From an uncultured Ectothiorhodospiraceae bacterium (GTDB taxonomy: Bacteria; Pseudomonadota; Gammaproteobacteria; UBA6429; Thiohalophilaceae), in assembly GCA_947260005.1 (NCBI GenBank), contig CAMYOL010000014.1:1-64000 (forward strand): a DNA stretch of 64,000 bases, read 5' to 3'. Numbering within the stretch: the first letter of the stretch is position 1; each line of letters opens with the position of its first letter. The notes below the pieces were generated by a model. The model did no database searches and was not told the DNA's origin. It saw nothing but the letters and a program-made list of their open reading frames with translations. This document shows, piece after piece, positions 50,266 through 59,397 of this stretch. Both the position numbers and the translations under genes were made by a program.

Positions 50266-50904
50266 ATGGACGCAAGCAAAACATTATTAACCAACTGGGA
50301 CAAAAGCCTGAGCCAGGCTCAACATAAAACTCTGGATGCCAATCTAGAGCGGCGACATTTTTTACACACCGCCTGCAAAGCAGCGGCCGGCACTGCTCTA
50401 ATCCCATCCATCGCGTTATTTACGGCCTGCGATCAAAAAACGAAGACACAACAGAATAAACAACTCAAACAAGAACCCTGGCCCACATTTGCCGCTGTGC
50501 AGTTAATTTTATTCCCCAACGATGGCAACGGCCCCAGTGCAACTGATCTGAATGCAAACGCTTATTTACATTTTGTCCTCTCAGCAAACGACACCGATCA
50601 CGAAGAACGCGATTTCATATTAAAAGGCATCGACTGGTTAAATCAATTAGCGAATACCGAACATAAAACGACGTTCATAAAAGCCCGCCCCGAACAACAG
50701 GAACAACTTATTCATAAGATAGCAATAAGCACCTCTGGCGAACGCTGGTTGTCGTATTTACTCTTATATATATTCGAAGCCCTGCTCAGTGACCCTGTCT
50801 ATGGCAGCAACCCAAACGGCATCGGCTGGCAGTGGTTAGAACACCAGCCTGGTTTTCCGACCCCCGACAAAACTAAAACCTACCCAGAGCTGTTAAAACG
50901 ATGA
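50266..50904 (+). CDS. Gluconate 2-dehydrogenase subunit 3-like Tat protein
   Basis: 212 residues. The N-terminal segment ERRHFLHTACKAAAGTALIPSIALFTAC contains a twin arginine, a hydrophobic stretch and a lipobox-like cysteine, suggesting Tat export and possibly lipidation. The rest fits the small subunit of membrane FAD dehydrogenases (FAAVQLILFPNDGNGPSA, ending WQWLEHQPGFPTP). Its stop overlaps the GMC oxidase start, so the two form a complex in all likelihood. Confidence 0.85.
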   Translation: MDASKTLLTNWDKSLSQAQHKTLDANLERRHFLHTACKAAAGTALIPSIALFTACDQKTKTQQNKQLKQEPWPTFAAVQLILFPNDGNGPSATDLNANAYLHFVLSANDTDHEERDFILKGIDWLNQLANTEHKTTFIKARPEQQEQLIHKIAISTSGERWLSYLLLYIFEALLSDPVYGSNPNGIGWQWLEHQPGFPTPDKTKTYPELLKR

Positions 50905-52592
50905 GTGAATTTGACGTTTGCATCATTGGCAGTGGCGCAGGAGGGGGACCCGTTGCCTATCAATTAAGTCAGGCCGGATATGAGGTCGTTGTATTGGAAA
51001 AAGGACCCTTTCTAAAACAAGATGATTTTTATAAAGACGAACTCGCCTGCTGCCGACGCAGTGTTTACACACCTGCGTTACAAGACGAATTCCATGTTAT
51101 CGAAGATTATAATGGCAAAGACGAGCAAGGCAATTATAAGTGGCTAAGCGAATCGACGTTTGACTCCGGTTGGGACTTTTGGAACGGCAACATGGTCGGT
51201 GGCGCCAGCAACTTAATGAGCGGCTTCTTTCATCGTTTAAAACCAGAAGACTTTCGTTTAAAAAGTGAGTTCGGTGAAATCAAGGGGGCCAATGTGGTTG
51301 ACTGGCCCATCGAATATAACGATCTCGAACCCTATTATGCACGTGTTGAACAGATCGTTGGTGTCTCCGGTAAAACCATAGCCCATCCGAATTTAGAACC
51401 CCGATCAACAAACGATTTTCCGTACCCACCAACAACTGAACACCCGATCACAAAATTTATTGATCAAGGCTGTGAAGCATTGAAATTACATTCTCTGCCC
51501 ACCCCACGCGCCATTTTACCCACTGCATTAAACAAACAACGCACAGGTTGCCAATATTCCGGTTATTGCGGGAGTTATGGCTGTGCCAGTGGTGCCAAGG
51601 GCAGTTCCCGTGAGGCGTTATTAAATCCGGCCCTGGCGAGTGGGCATTGCACAATCCGAGATCGCGCAAAAGTTACACGACTGATCAGTGATGCCTCCGG
51701 TAAAGTAACACAGGCAGAATATATCGATAAAAACAATCATAAAAAAACCGTGCGCGCTAAAATATTTGTCGTTGCCTGCCAGGCAGTTGAAACATCACGT
51801 TTATTGCTAAGTTCAACTGGCCCTAAACACACTCAGGGACTTGGCAACGCTTATCATCAGGTTGGTAAAAATATGTTGTTCTCAGCCGGTGGTTCCGGCT
51901 CAGGTGAATTTCACTACGATGATTACAGTCCGGAACTTGGACAGCAACTCAAAATTCGTGGCCCCTTTGTAAACCGATATTTACAGGACTGGTATTTTAT
52001 AAACGATAAAAAACTCGGTCGCGCCAAAGGCGGCACCGTTGAATTTTTACTATCACATCCAAATCCCATCTCGCGCGCCAATGGCGTCAAATGGGGTGAT
52101 GACAATAAACTGTTATGGGGGAGTACCCTCAAACAAAAACTCAAATCGGCGTTCACCCAATCGCAACGTTTAAAATTTGAAATCTTTTGCGACTGGTTAC
52201 CGACCGATGACTGCTTCGTTAGCCTGGATACCCAACATAAAGACAAATGGAATAGCCCGGTCGCTAAGCTTAGGGTTGGCTATCATGATCACGATCTTGA
52301 AATCGGTAACTACATTCTCGAACAAAGTAAAAATTTATTTGCAAAGATGAAAGCGAAAAACATCAGCGGCAGTGTCAGCGGTTCACCACCACCAAACTTA
52401 CAGGCAGGGGGCTGTCGATTTGGGAATGACCCCTCAACCTCGGTACTCGATAAAGACTGTCGAATTCATGATGCTGAAAATGTATTTGTGACCGATGGCT
52501 CCTGGATGCCCACCGGTGGCAGTGTGCCTTATACCTTTACTATCTACGCCAACGCTTTTCGCGTAGCCGATATTATAAAAAAACAACTTTGA
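50901..52592 (+). CDS. GMC-family FAD oxidoreductase
   Basis: 563 residues related to large subunits of gluconate/fructose-type dehydrogenases. The FAD-binding IIGSGAGGGPVAYQLSQAGYEVVVLEKG is at the N-terminus; GGASNLMSGFFHRLKPEDF, QRTGCQYSGYCGSYGCASGAKGSS (Cys-rich) and the C-terminal VTDGSWMPTGGSVPYTFTI follow. It has no signal and probably travels with the RR-signal partner through Tat. The common NPT near the C-terminal catalytic segment is replaced by PYT. No cytochrome subunit is adjacent. Substrate unknown. Confidence 0.88.
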   Translation: MSEFDVCIIGSGAGGGPVAYQLSQAGYEVVVLEKGPFLKQDDFYKDELACCRRSVYTPALQDEFHVIEDYNGKDEQGNYKWLSESTFDSGWDFWNGNMVGGASNLMSGFFHRLKPEDFRLKSEFGEIKGANVVDWPIEYNDLEPYYARVEQIVGVSGKTIAHPNLEPRSTNDFPYPPTTEHPITKFIDQGCEALKLHSLPTPRAILPTALNKQRTGCQYSGYCGSYGCASGAKGSSREALLNPALASGHCTIRDRAKVTRLISDASGKVTQAEYIDKNNHKKTVRAKIFVVACQAVETSRLLLSSTGPKHTQGLGNAYHQVGKNMLFSAGGSGSGEFHYDDYSPELGQQLKIRGPFVNRYLQDWYFINDKKLGRAKGGTVEFLLSHPNPISRANGVKWGDDNKLLWGSTLKQKLKSAFTQSQRLKFEIFCDWLPTDDCFVSLDTQHKDKWNSPVAKLRVGYHDHDLEIGNYILEQSKNLFAKMKAKNISGSVSGSPPPNLQAGGCRFGNDPSTSVLDKDCRIHDAENVFVTDGSWMPTGGSVPYTFTIYANAFRVADIIKKQL

Positions 52593-52971
52593 GCTATGCC
52601 CCTGGTAATCACGGACCTCCTGCATTGTTCTAATAAATTTGGCTAATCCATTATCGTTAATTATAATATGGTCTTACTTATCACAAAATCACATCATTTA
52701 ACTGATAAATATTCTAGCTCGATAACTAAATTTGACATGAAAACAACCAGACAGCTCGTTCCTCTTTAAAACCACCAATCGGTTAACATAATAATGCTCA
52801 AAACATCCCCAGCACTCATCTTTATCCGCTAAATCGGGTATTATACAGATGTCAGTATTAGTCGGTTTAAAGGGAACAAATACGGACGTCCATATATATA
52901 ACTATTTTTTGTGTTTAATAATAAATAGAAATATCTGTGCTCAATGAACAGAGAATGGTTGGCTTTTATTT
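52593..52971. other. AT-rich spacer with no recognised gene
   Basis: About 380 bases after the GMC gene. All frames are short. It opens the AT-rich accessory strip that runs to about 54.8 kb. I see no clear promoter, repeat or RNA in it. Confidence 0.5.
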
Positions 52972-53139
52972 ATGAGCCTCTCTCTCTTTATTGTAGGTAT
53001 TAAAATATACGTAAAGGATTCGTATGAAAGCCCTATATATGGGCTAACTAAATTTTATGGCCCGTATCATGAACAAATTGGGGTCGTTACCTTCATACTA
53101 GGAGCTTATTTTTTTAGTAAATTGTTTAGGAAAAAATAG
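52972..53139 (+). CDS. Possible 55-residue membrane peptide
   Basis: ATG at 52972 gives MSLSLFIVGIKIYVKDSYES, a polar middle (GLTKFYGPYHEQ) and a second hydrophobic run (IGVVTFILGAYFFSKLFRKK). The layout, two hydrophobic segments with a basic end, suits a small membrane protein, but there is no ribosome-binding site and no recognised family. It could be a cassette-type gene or chance. Confidence 0.35.
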   Translation: MSLSLFIVGIKIYVKDSYESPIYGLTKFYGPYHEQIGVVTFILGAYFFSKLFRKK

Positions 53140-53312
53140 TTAACCACCATATGAAAACGCATCACAAGGCAATTAAAATCATGTGCACCACACTGGGCCG
53201 TCAACGTGGTCCACGCGTTAGTTGTAATTTGTTTTAAACGTTGAGGTTTTCGAATGTTCACAAATTTTAAAATTACAAGTCTATAAATCTTTCAATCTAC
53301 AATAGGAATACC

Positions 53313-53396
53313 ATGTTAAAAAGACACAGAATACAATTTCCAAAACCAGAATCATCTGATCTTAATCAAGATGAGATACGAGCAGGTTTTTTATGA
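53313..53396 (+). other. Original 5' end of the methyltransferase gene, now out of frame
   Basis: ATG at 53313 has a good AGGA five bases upstream and reads MLKRHRIQFPKPESSDLNQDE, the usual start of this methyltransferase family as I remember it. The frame then ends at TGA 53394-53396, while the conserved body continues in a frame one base over. I infer loss of a short internal segment that also shifted the frame. Confidence 0.6.
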
Positions 53397-54009
53397 TCGC
53401 TTAAAATGCACCTCACCTGTCAAGGTAACCACTATTCTTGAGTCCGCAGTAAGGCAATCTCAGGATAATTTCACTGAGCTACGTGTACTAGATTTGGGTG
53501 CGGGTAACGGCATGATGGGTGAGGAACTCAAAAGGCATGGTTTGTCTCGCTTAGTTGGTGTGGATATTATTCCTGAGGCATATGAAGCAACGGTACGTGA
53601 CCGTCCCGGTTTATATGATGCCTATTATATAGAAGACTTCACTCAATTAAGTGAAGAGAAAAAAGAAGATATTGCCTCATGGCAATGTGATTGCATGGTG
53701 ACGGTTGCCGCGTTGGGTTTTGGTGATATTCCAACAAAGGCATTTATTGAGGCATTTAACATCATCACAACTGAAGGCTGGATAGCATTTAATATAAAAG
53801 AATCCTTCTTTGACAATAGTGATGATTCCGGTTTTTCAAAAATGATTCGTGAATTAATTTTCTCTGAATATCTTGATGTCTATCATATCGAACGTTATCG
53901 ACATCGATTATCGATTGAAGGTGAGCCACTTTATTATTTTGCCATTGTTGGCAGAAAAAATGCTGATGTCCCTGACGAATTCCTGGAATCTAAAGGCATT
54001 TTGGCCTAA
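53371..54009 (+). CDS. SAM-dependent methyltransferase, 5' end damaged
   Basis: 212 residues in the open part: YEQVFYDRLKC, the SAM motif VLDLGAGNGMMGEELK, VGVDIIPEAYEA, MVTVAALGFGDIPTKAF and GWIAFNIKESFFD. The target is unknown. The ATG at 53371 lacks a ribosome-binding site; the natural start appears to be 53313 in another frame. The product may be made poorly or not at all. The stop TAA is inside an attC-like site, the arrangement of an integron gene cassette. Confidence 0.75.
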   Translation: MRYEQVFYDRLKCTSPVKVTTILESAVRQSQDNFTELRVLDLGAGNGMMGEELKRHGLSRLVGVDIIPEAYEATVRDRPGLYDAYYIEDFTQLSEEKKEDIASWQCDCMVTVAALGFGDIPTKAFIEAFNIITTEGWIAFNIKESFFDNSDDSGFSKMIRELIFSEYLDVYHIERYRHRLSIEGEPLYYFAIVGRKNADVPDEFLESKGILA

Positions 54010-54096
54010 CCAACGCATAGACTCTGGCAACAAAAAGCACTGCAGCTCATTACTCGTTGCTTTACTTTTTGTTGCCAGTCATGCGAGGCGTTATGT
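54004..54096 (+). repeat. attC-like integron recombination site
   Basis: GCCTAAC (54004-54010, fits RYYYAAC) begins the site and GTTATGT (54090-54096) ends it. Between them CGCAT (54014-54018) pairs with ATGCG (54081-54085), then an unpaired base region, then CTGGCAACAAAAAG (54024-54037) pairs perfectly with CTTTTTGTTGCCAG (54065-54078). Simple boxes R and L, an unpaired spacer (CAA versus AGGC), extra bases on one side and a long stem are the features of attC. The R' box departs from GTTRRRY at one base. The methyltransferase stop lies in the first box. Confidence 0.7.
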
Positions 54097-54159
54097 TCCA
54101 CCGGCATTAATTTAGTTTCTTATGGAATAATTTGAGTTAAATAAGCAAAGGAAGGTAAT

Positions 54160-54672
54160 ATGAAAAAACTGTTATTGGTTATTATTTCACTTATTTTAGT
54201 TGCTGGCGTTATATTATGGATGATGGGGAATACAACGAGAGAGATTAGTACAGAAATTGAAATTTCGGCCCCACCTGAAAAGGTGTGGAACATTCTGACA
54301 AATATTAATGATTGGCATAAATGGAATCCTATTGTCGTTCAGGCAAGTGGTAGCCCATCTATTGGATCGGAATTAACCATCACTATGCGAGGTGAGGAAG
54401 GTAAAGATGGCCCAAAATACATGCCTGTCGTTACACGCTTTCAAGAAGCAAGTTCATTTGAGTGGCGAGCAACCATGATGGCTGGGTTTATGTTTACGAA
54501 TGGCCGGGGCTTTAAGCTTGAGAAAACAGATTCAGGCACTCGCCTAACCAATACAGAGACATTCAAAGGAATGATGGTACCCCTGTTTTGGAGCAAGCTG
54601 AATGATCATGTACCTTCGATGTTGACGGAAATGAATAATGCGCTTAAAAACCAGTTGGAGAAAACACCGTAA
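54160..54672 (+). CDS. SRPBCC (START-like) domain membrane-anchored protein
   Basis: 170 residues: one N-terminal membrane helix (LLLVIISLILVAGVILWMM), then a polyketide cyclase/START-like domain with EISAPPEKVWNILTNINDWHKWNPIVVQA and a FKLEKTDSGTRLTNTETF strand. These domains bind hydrophobic ligands. AAGGAAGG lies a few bases before the ATG. It follows the attC-like site but has no such site after it; an imperfect inverted repeat (TAAAGTGC at 54690, GCACTTTA at 54742) follows instead. Confidence 0.82.
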   Translation: MKKLLLVIISLILVAGVILWMMGNTTREISTEIEISAPPEKVWNILTNINDWHKWNPIVVQASGSPSIGSELTITMRGEEGKDGPKYMPVVTRFQEASSFEWRATMMAGFMFTNGRGFKLEKTDSGTRLTNTETFKGMMVPLFWSKLNDHVPSMLTEMNNALKNQLEKTP

Positions 54673-54758
54673 TAATAAAATTTAGTAAGTAAAGTGCACA
54701 TTAGGATAGTTTAAACAACACAAGCTTTTCAGATTTATTAAGCACTTTAGTATTTACA

Positions 54759-54789
54759 AAAAAAACCAGGACGGTGTCCTGGTTTTTTT
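54759..54789. terminator. Bidirectional intrinsic terminator
   Basis: ACCAGGAC-GGT-GTCCTGGT with flanking A-tract on the left and T-tract on the right gives a long perfect stem with U-runs in both directions. It lies between the convergent SRPBCC and GGDEF genes. Confidence 0.9.
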
Positions 54790-54804
54790 AATAACATATT
54801 TAAT

Positions 54805-55638
54805 TTAGCCGGCCATCTGCTCGCCAGTACCATCCAGACTTTGGCGGGCTCGTTGCATTAACATACCCACATCATCACCTTTGCGCCATTGAGCCATGCC
54901 AAACTCATGCATCAAATCAAACTCGCTATCATCCGTTGTCGGAATCACGACTTTAGACATTTGCTCTTTAATTTTATCACGCAGTTCACTGGTCGCGCTT
55001 TCTTCTGTCTCTGGCATAATGAATAAAAATTCATTTTTATCCAGCCGGCCAATAACATCCGCCCAACGCATTTGATCGTTTAACATCTGACTAACATTCA
55101 ACAGCACTTCGTTGGCATTATCATTACCATGGGAACGAATCAGTTCACTTAAGTTACCCAGGCGCAGAATCATGACGGACATGGTATTACCATAGCGGCG
55201 GCTGCGAGATGCCTGTTGTTCCAGGTTCTGAAACAGGGCACGCCGGTTAGGCATGCCGGTGATTTGATCGATGGGATTGAGCTCAGCGACTTTGGTTTTG
55301 AGCCCTTCACGGTCTTCGATTAAATTCTGTAGCTGGGTCACATCGCTGCAATACTGCAAACGGTGGTCGCCTAAGGGTATGGTCATACACGCCAACCAGT
55401 AAGCATCGCGTTTGTTGGTGGCAGTCAAATAAACATGACCTTCACCAAACATATCCTGGATTTCACTGGATAGATCCTTCAATTGTTTGCCCACGATATT
55501 TGAGCTGGACATGGTGGTTACACGAAGGAAGCTATCATTTACCCAAACAACCTCATTATCACTGCTCACCAATGCCAGGGCGCCAGGCAGGGAGTCGACA
55601 AATTGCTGCACTAGATTCGATGCAAGATGGTCCAACAT
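54805..55638 (-). CDS. PAS-GGDEF protein with degenerate active site
   Basis: About 277 residues from MLDHLASNLVQQF (AGAGGA nine bases upstream). A PAS domain (LPGALALVSSDNEVVWVNDSFLRV) precedes a GGDEF-like domain (DQITGMPNRRALFQNLEQQASRSRRYG). The signature GGDEF is replaced by RLDKNEF, so cyclase activity is unlikely. It may bind or signal without making c-di-GMP (inference). The N-terminal part lacks membrane helices. Confidence 0.85.
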   Translation of the reverse strand: MLDHLASNLVQQFVDSLPGALALVSSDNEVVWVNDSFLRVTTMSSSNIVGKQLKDLSSEIQDMFGEGHVYLTATNKRDAYWLACMTIPLGDHRLQYCSDVTQLQNLIEDREGLKTKVAELNPIDQITGMPNRRALFQNLEQQASRSRRYGNTMSVMILRLGNLSELIRSHGNDNANEVLLNVSQMLNDQMRWADVIGRLDKNEFLFIMPETEESATSELRDKIKEQMSKVVIPTTDDSEFDLMHEFGMAQWRKGDDVGMLMQRARQSLDGTGEQMAG

Positions 55639-55903
55639 AGTAGGCTTTCCTCTGGTCAATAAATAACCGCTTAATTCAAGCGCGGGTATTACAAATCATA
55701 GCCTGCATTTAAGATTTTTCACCCGTGCAAATGTGAATCAATCGATATTTTGATGCTTGCTACTTATCATATAAAATTCTCAGTTAAAACAATGGCTTAA
55801 ATAGTGACGAATATCTCTATTTATATTATCGTGATCCCCAGCATGTTATTGTAATTGCTAAAGATTTGAAGAAACACCCTAGCCAGCCGATAACCCTAAT
55901 AGC

Positions 55904-58753
55904 ATGGTAAGGCTGGCCCCAACCCTAGATCTGGACCCCACTTTTGATTTCAAGCAAATCAAACAGCGTTTTTATGACCTAAATAAAAGCCGGCTCAAGC
56001 GTTCGATGGCTGATATGCGTGAACGCCAACGCCAATTTGTGGAACTTCTGCCATTGCTGTATCACAGCAATCACCCAATCTTACCGGGCTATGTTTCTAA
56101 ATCGACACCGGCGGGCATACCGGAATATTCACCCAGCAATACCACGCTCAATCTCGCTAAAACGTTAGCCAAAAGTTTCACCTATAAAAAACGCGCTTAT
56201 CGCAAGTACCATATTCAGGCCATCTATATGATGGGCAGTACCGGCACCATTGCCTACTCAAGTAAAAATAGTGATTTTGATATATGGGTTTGTTACGACA
56301 GCTCGTTAAAAAATGATCAAATAGAAAATCTGAAACTAAAATCACAGGCGATTGAAGAATGGGCCAAAACGCTTGATGTTGACGCACATATTTTCTTGGT
56401 TGATCCAGTTTCATTTCGCGAAGGCAAACATGACTCCCTTAACTCCGAAAGCAGTGGCACCGCCTTTCATTATTTATTGCTAGAAGAATTCTACCGCACC
56501 AGTCTGTTGTTAGCGGGCCGCTATCCAACCTGGTGGCTCGTACCACCAGAGCATGAACATGAATATGACGACTTTGTTTTTAATATAAAAACGAAACGCT
56601 TCGTTCACGCCAGGGAAAACATCGACTTTGGTGGCTTAAATAAAATACCTGCTGAAGAATTTTATGGCGCAACTCTGTGGCTGCTATATAAGGGCATTAA
56701 CTCGCCCTACAAATCAGTTTTAAAGACCGCCTTAATGGAGGCGTACGCTAGCGAGTACCCCAATATTGATATTCTAGGCCTGCGATTTAAGGCGGCTGTT
56801 TACAACGGCGAAAATGAAATCAATAAACTTGACCCTTATCTAATGATGCTACATAAGGTTGAAGAATATTTTAAGAAAAAAAATCAATTGAAACGCCTGG
56901 AATTAGTTCGTCGTAGTTTTTATTTCAAAGTAAACAAAAAGCTTAGTGAAAATACAAATAAAACACCACACTGGAGAAATGAACTTTTAGTTGAACTCAC
57001 CCAATCCTGGGGCTGGTCTACGAGCCAGATCTTTTTGCTCGACAGTAAAAATGACTGGAAAATACAACGCGTCCTGGATGAACGAAATACGCTTATGAAT
57101 GAGATCACTCATAGCTATCGTTTTTTGTCCGAATTTGCCCGGAACAATTCGAATGCAAACTTAATTGACGCAAAAGATCTGCATTTATTGGGCCGTAAAC
57201 TCTATGCGGCGTTTGAAAGAAAGGCCGGTAAGATTGAAATCATTTACCGTGGCATTACCAACAATCTTTATGAATCCCATATCTCGATCCACAAACTAAA
57301 AGGTGAAGACAAAAAGTATTTCTGGGTCGTTTACAATGGCACAGTCACAGCCGAAGAGGCCGGCTTATTCCCACCGCTAAAACGGGCCTTTAGTCTTATT
57401 GAACTCTTGTCCTGGTGTTATTTTAATAAAATAACAACGTCCACCACCATGACGGCGCTTTATGCGCCCGGTACAAATTTATCAGATAAAGAACTCAAAT
57501 CCATTAACGCGATTTTTGAGCAAACATTTGATCATGAACAGCTATATGAAAATAACATCAACGAACTCCGGCGACCGGCGGCAATTAAAAAGGTGGTTAG
57601 TATCATTAATGCCGGTGTTGATCCGTTCTCACAATACACTCGTATAGGTAATCACCTGGCCAGTGATCGCACCGACTCGCTTCGATATGGTGGCCGGCTC
57701 GAAAATTTAACCAACTCCATCGACCAGGTCATTGTCACCTCCTGGCATGAAGTTCTAACATTACGATATACTGGTATCGAAGGTATTTTTCAGTGCCTAC
57801 ATGACTACATGCAATGGATGCCACCCTCAATGGAAAGGCGCCCGCCATCAATTAATTCTGTTAGCTTTTCATCATACCGCAGTAATGCAATCGCCAATCG
57901 AGTTGAAAAACTCTTTCAAACGGTCATGGATTGTTTTTATAACAAAAATAATCCACCTGGTACTCGATATATCCTGGCAGTAGAATGGAATTATTATGTC
58001 CTTTATATGCAAGATGATTACCTGCAATACCATAAAGCCGGTAATCAGGAAGAACTAAAACGATATTTATCAACACCAACTCTAAAATTCCAGCATGTCG
58101 TCTTTGATTCAGAGACTCTCAATGATGATGTTTTACCATTACTATACACACGAAATAAACCCGGAATGATCCAGGTTTATTTCCACATCGTAGAGAAATA
58201 CGTTCATACTTATATACTTGATGAAAATGGCGCCCTGTTTCACCATGACACAGATTTTTTTGATGCCATGTCACTGGTCAATCACTATCAACAGTTTTTC
58301 GATTCTGTCGCAAACAGAATGGCTTTTTTGAAAGGGGATCATGGAACAGAAAACACAGCTCAAAATTACAGCTTTCACTATGTTCAAAAAAACATACGTG
58401 GTGAATGGGAGTTCATTCGGCATAAAACAAATTCAATGTTCAAACCCGTTGAATATTTATCATTACAGGTTATTGGCACAAAAGTAGACGAAGATATTCA
58501 TTTTAAGGTTTATTGTGAAGATCAGGAGTACTCTACAATTGAACATGGCCAGTCTTTATATCAGCTTATTTGTAGCCAAATTCTTGAAAAACGTAACAAT
58601 CACACCAAATACCCCATCTATATCACCGATATCGACTTATCAAAATCCATGTTAGGGCCAAATTATTCCGAAACTCAAACCGTGCATTTCCTGAATTACA
58701 AAAAGTTTTTCGAAAACAAACTGCTCGAGATACTGCATCATAAAAGCCAATAG
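55904..58753 (+). CDS. cyaA: Class I adenylate cyclase
   Basis: Makes cAMP for CRP/Vfr. 949 residues, somewhat longer than E. coli CyaA. The nucleotidyltransferase-like catalytic region has YMMGSTGTIAYSSKNSDFDIWVCYDS with the metal-binding aspartates, and the N-terminal NHPILPGYVSKSTPAGIPEY is typical. The C-terminal half is the regulatory portion. No strong ribosome-binding site precedes the ATG. A CRP-type site in the window is at 11575. Confidence 0.95.
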   Translation: MVRLAPTLDLDPTFDFKQIKQRFYDLNKSRLKRSMADMRERQRQFVELLPLLYHSNHPILPGYVSKSTPAGIPEYSPSNTTLNLAKTLAKSFTYKKRAYRKYHIQAIYMMGSTGTIAYSSKNSDFDIWVCYDSSLKNDQIENLKLKSQAIEEWAKTLDVDAHIFLVDPVSFREGKHDSLNSESSGTAFHYLLLEEFYRTSLLLAGRYPTWWLVPPEHEHEYDDFVFNIKTKRFVHARENIDFGGLNKIPAEEFYGATLWLLYKGINSPYKSVLKTALMEAYASEYPNIDILGLRFKAAVYNGENEINKLDPYLMMLHKVEEYFKKKNQLKRLELVRRSFYFKVNKKLSENTNKTPHWRNELLVELTQSWGWSTSQIFLLDSKNDWKIQRVLDERNTLMNEITHSYRFLSEFARNNSNANLIDAKDLHLLGRKLYAAFERKAGKIEIIYRGITNNLYESHISIHKLKGEDKKYFWVVYNGTVTAEEAGLFPPLKRAFSLIELLSWCYFNKITTSTTMTALYAPGTNLSDKELKSINAIFEQTFDHEQLYENNINELRRPAAIKKVVSIINAGVDPFSQYTRIGNHLASDRTDSLRYGGRLENLTNSIDQVIVTSWHEVLTLRYTGIEGIFQCLHDYMQWMPPSMERRPPSINSVSFSSYRSNAIANRVEKLFQTVMDCFYNKNNPPGTRYILAVEWNYYVLYMQDDYLQYHKAGNQEELKRYLSTPTLKFQHVVFDSETLNDDVLPLLYTRNKPGMIQVYFHIVEKYVHTYILDENGALFHHDTDFFDAMSLVNHYQQFFDSVANRMAFLKGDHGTENTAQNYSFHYVQKNIRGEWEFIRHKTNSMFKPVEYLSLQVIGTKVDEDIHFKVYCEDQEYSTIEHGQSLYQLICSQILEKRNNHTKYPIYITDIDLSKSMLGPNYSETQTVHFLNYKKFFENKLLEILHHKSQ

Positions 58754-58800
58754 TTTATATTCGCATTAAATTCTACTAATTTTAATTTCAGGGCATCACA

Positions 58801-59397
58801 TTGAAACCTTATTCAGAAGCTTGCGAAGAAAATAAGCAGCCTATCCTGGCTGTGATAAAAAATTATTTTTCAAACCATCAACACATTCTCGAGATCGGCA
58901 GTGGCACCGGACAACATGCTGTCTTTTTTGCTGAAAATATGCCTGAACTCACCTGGCATTGCAGTGATGTTGCTACTTATCACCAGGGTATCCGTGCCTG
59001 GCTATCAGACTACCCCAATGAAAATATCAAAGGGCCTTATGAACTTGACGTCACTCAAAGCGATTGGCCAATGGAGCAGGTGCAGGGTATTTTTAGCGCC
59101 AACACCACCCACATTATGTCCTGGGAAAATGTTAAACAACTGTTTGCGGGTGTCGGGAGGATATTAGCTTGCGACGGATATTTTTGCTTATATGGCCCGT
59201 TTAATTATCAAGGTCGTTATACAAGTGAAAGTAATGCTCAATTTGATCGTTATCTCAAACAACGTGATCCCAGCAGTGGCATACGTGAATTTGACGAACT
59301 ACAGATACTGGCAAATGCGGCGAACTTATCGTTCGTTCACGATCATGAAATGCCGGTGAATAACCGCATTCTCGTCTGGCAGAAAAAACAGACTTAG
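58801..59397 (+). CDS. DUF938 SAM-dependent methyltransferase-like protein
   Basis: 198 residues starting at TTG with AGGG seven bases upstream. The family signature CEENKQPILAVIKNYFSNHQHILEIGSGTGQHAVFF and the YGPFNYQGRYTSESNAQFDRYLKQRDP segment are present. Function not established. It overlaps the end of ntrC by four bases on the opposite strand. Confidence 0.9.
   Translation: MKPYSEACEENKQPILAVIKNYFSNHQHILEIGSGTGQHAVFFAENMPELTWHCSDVATYHQGIRAWLSDYPNENIKGPYELDVTQSDWPMEQVQGIFSANTTHIMSWENVKQLFAGVGRILACDGYFCLYGPFNYQGRYTSESNAQFDRYLKQRDPSSGIREFDELQILANAANLSFVHDHEMPVNNRILVWQKKQT

Noticed and set aside
52593-53370. CRISPR or tandem-repeat array in the AT-rich strip
   Set aside because: No regularly spaced repeat units are present.
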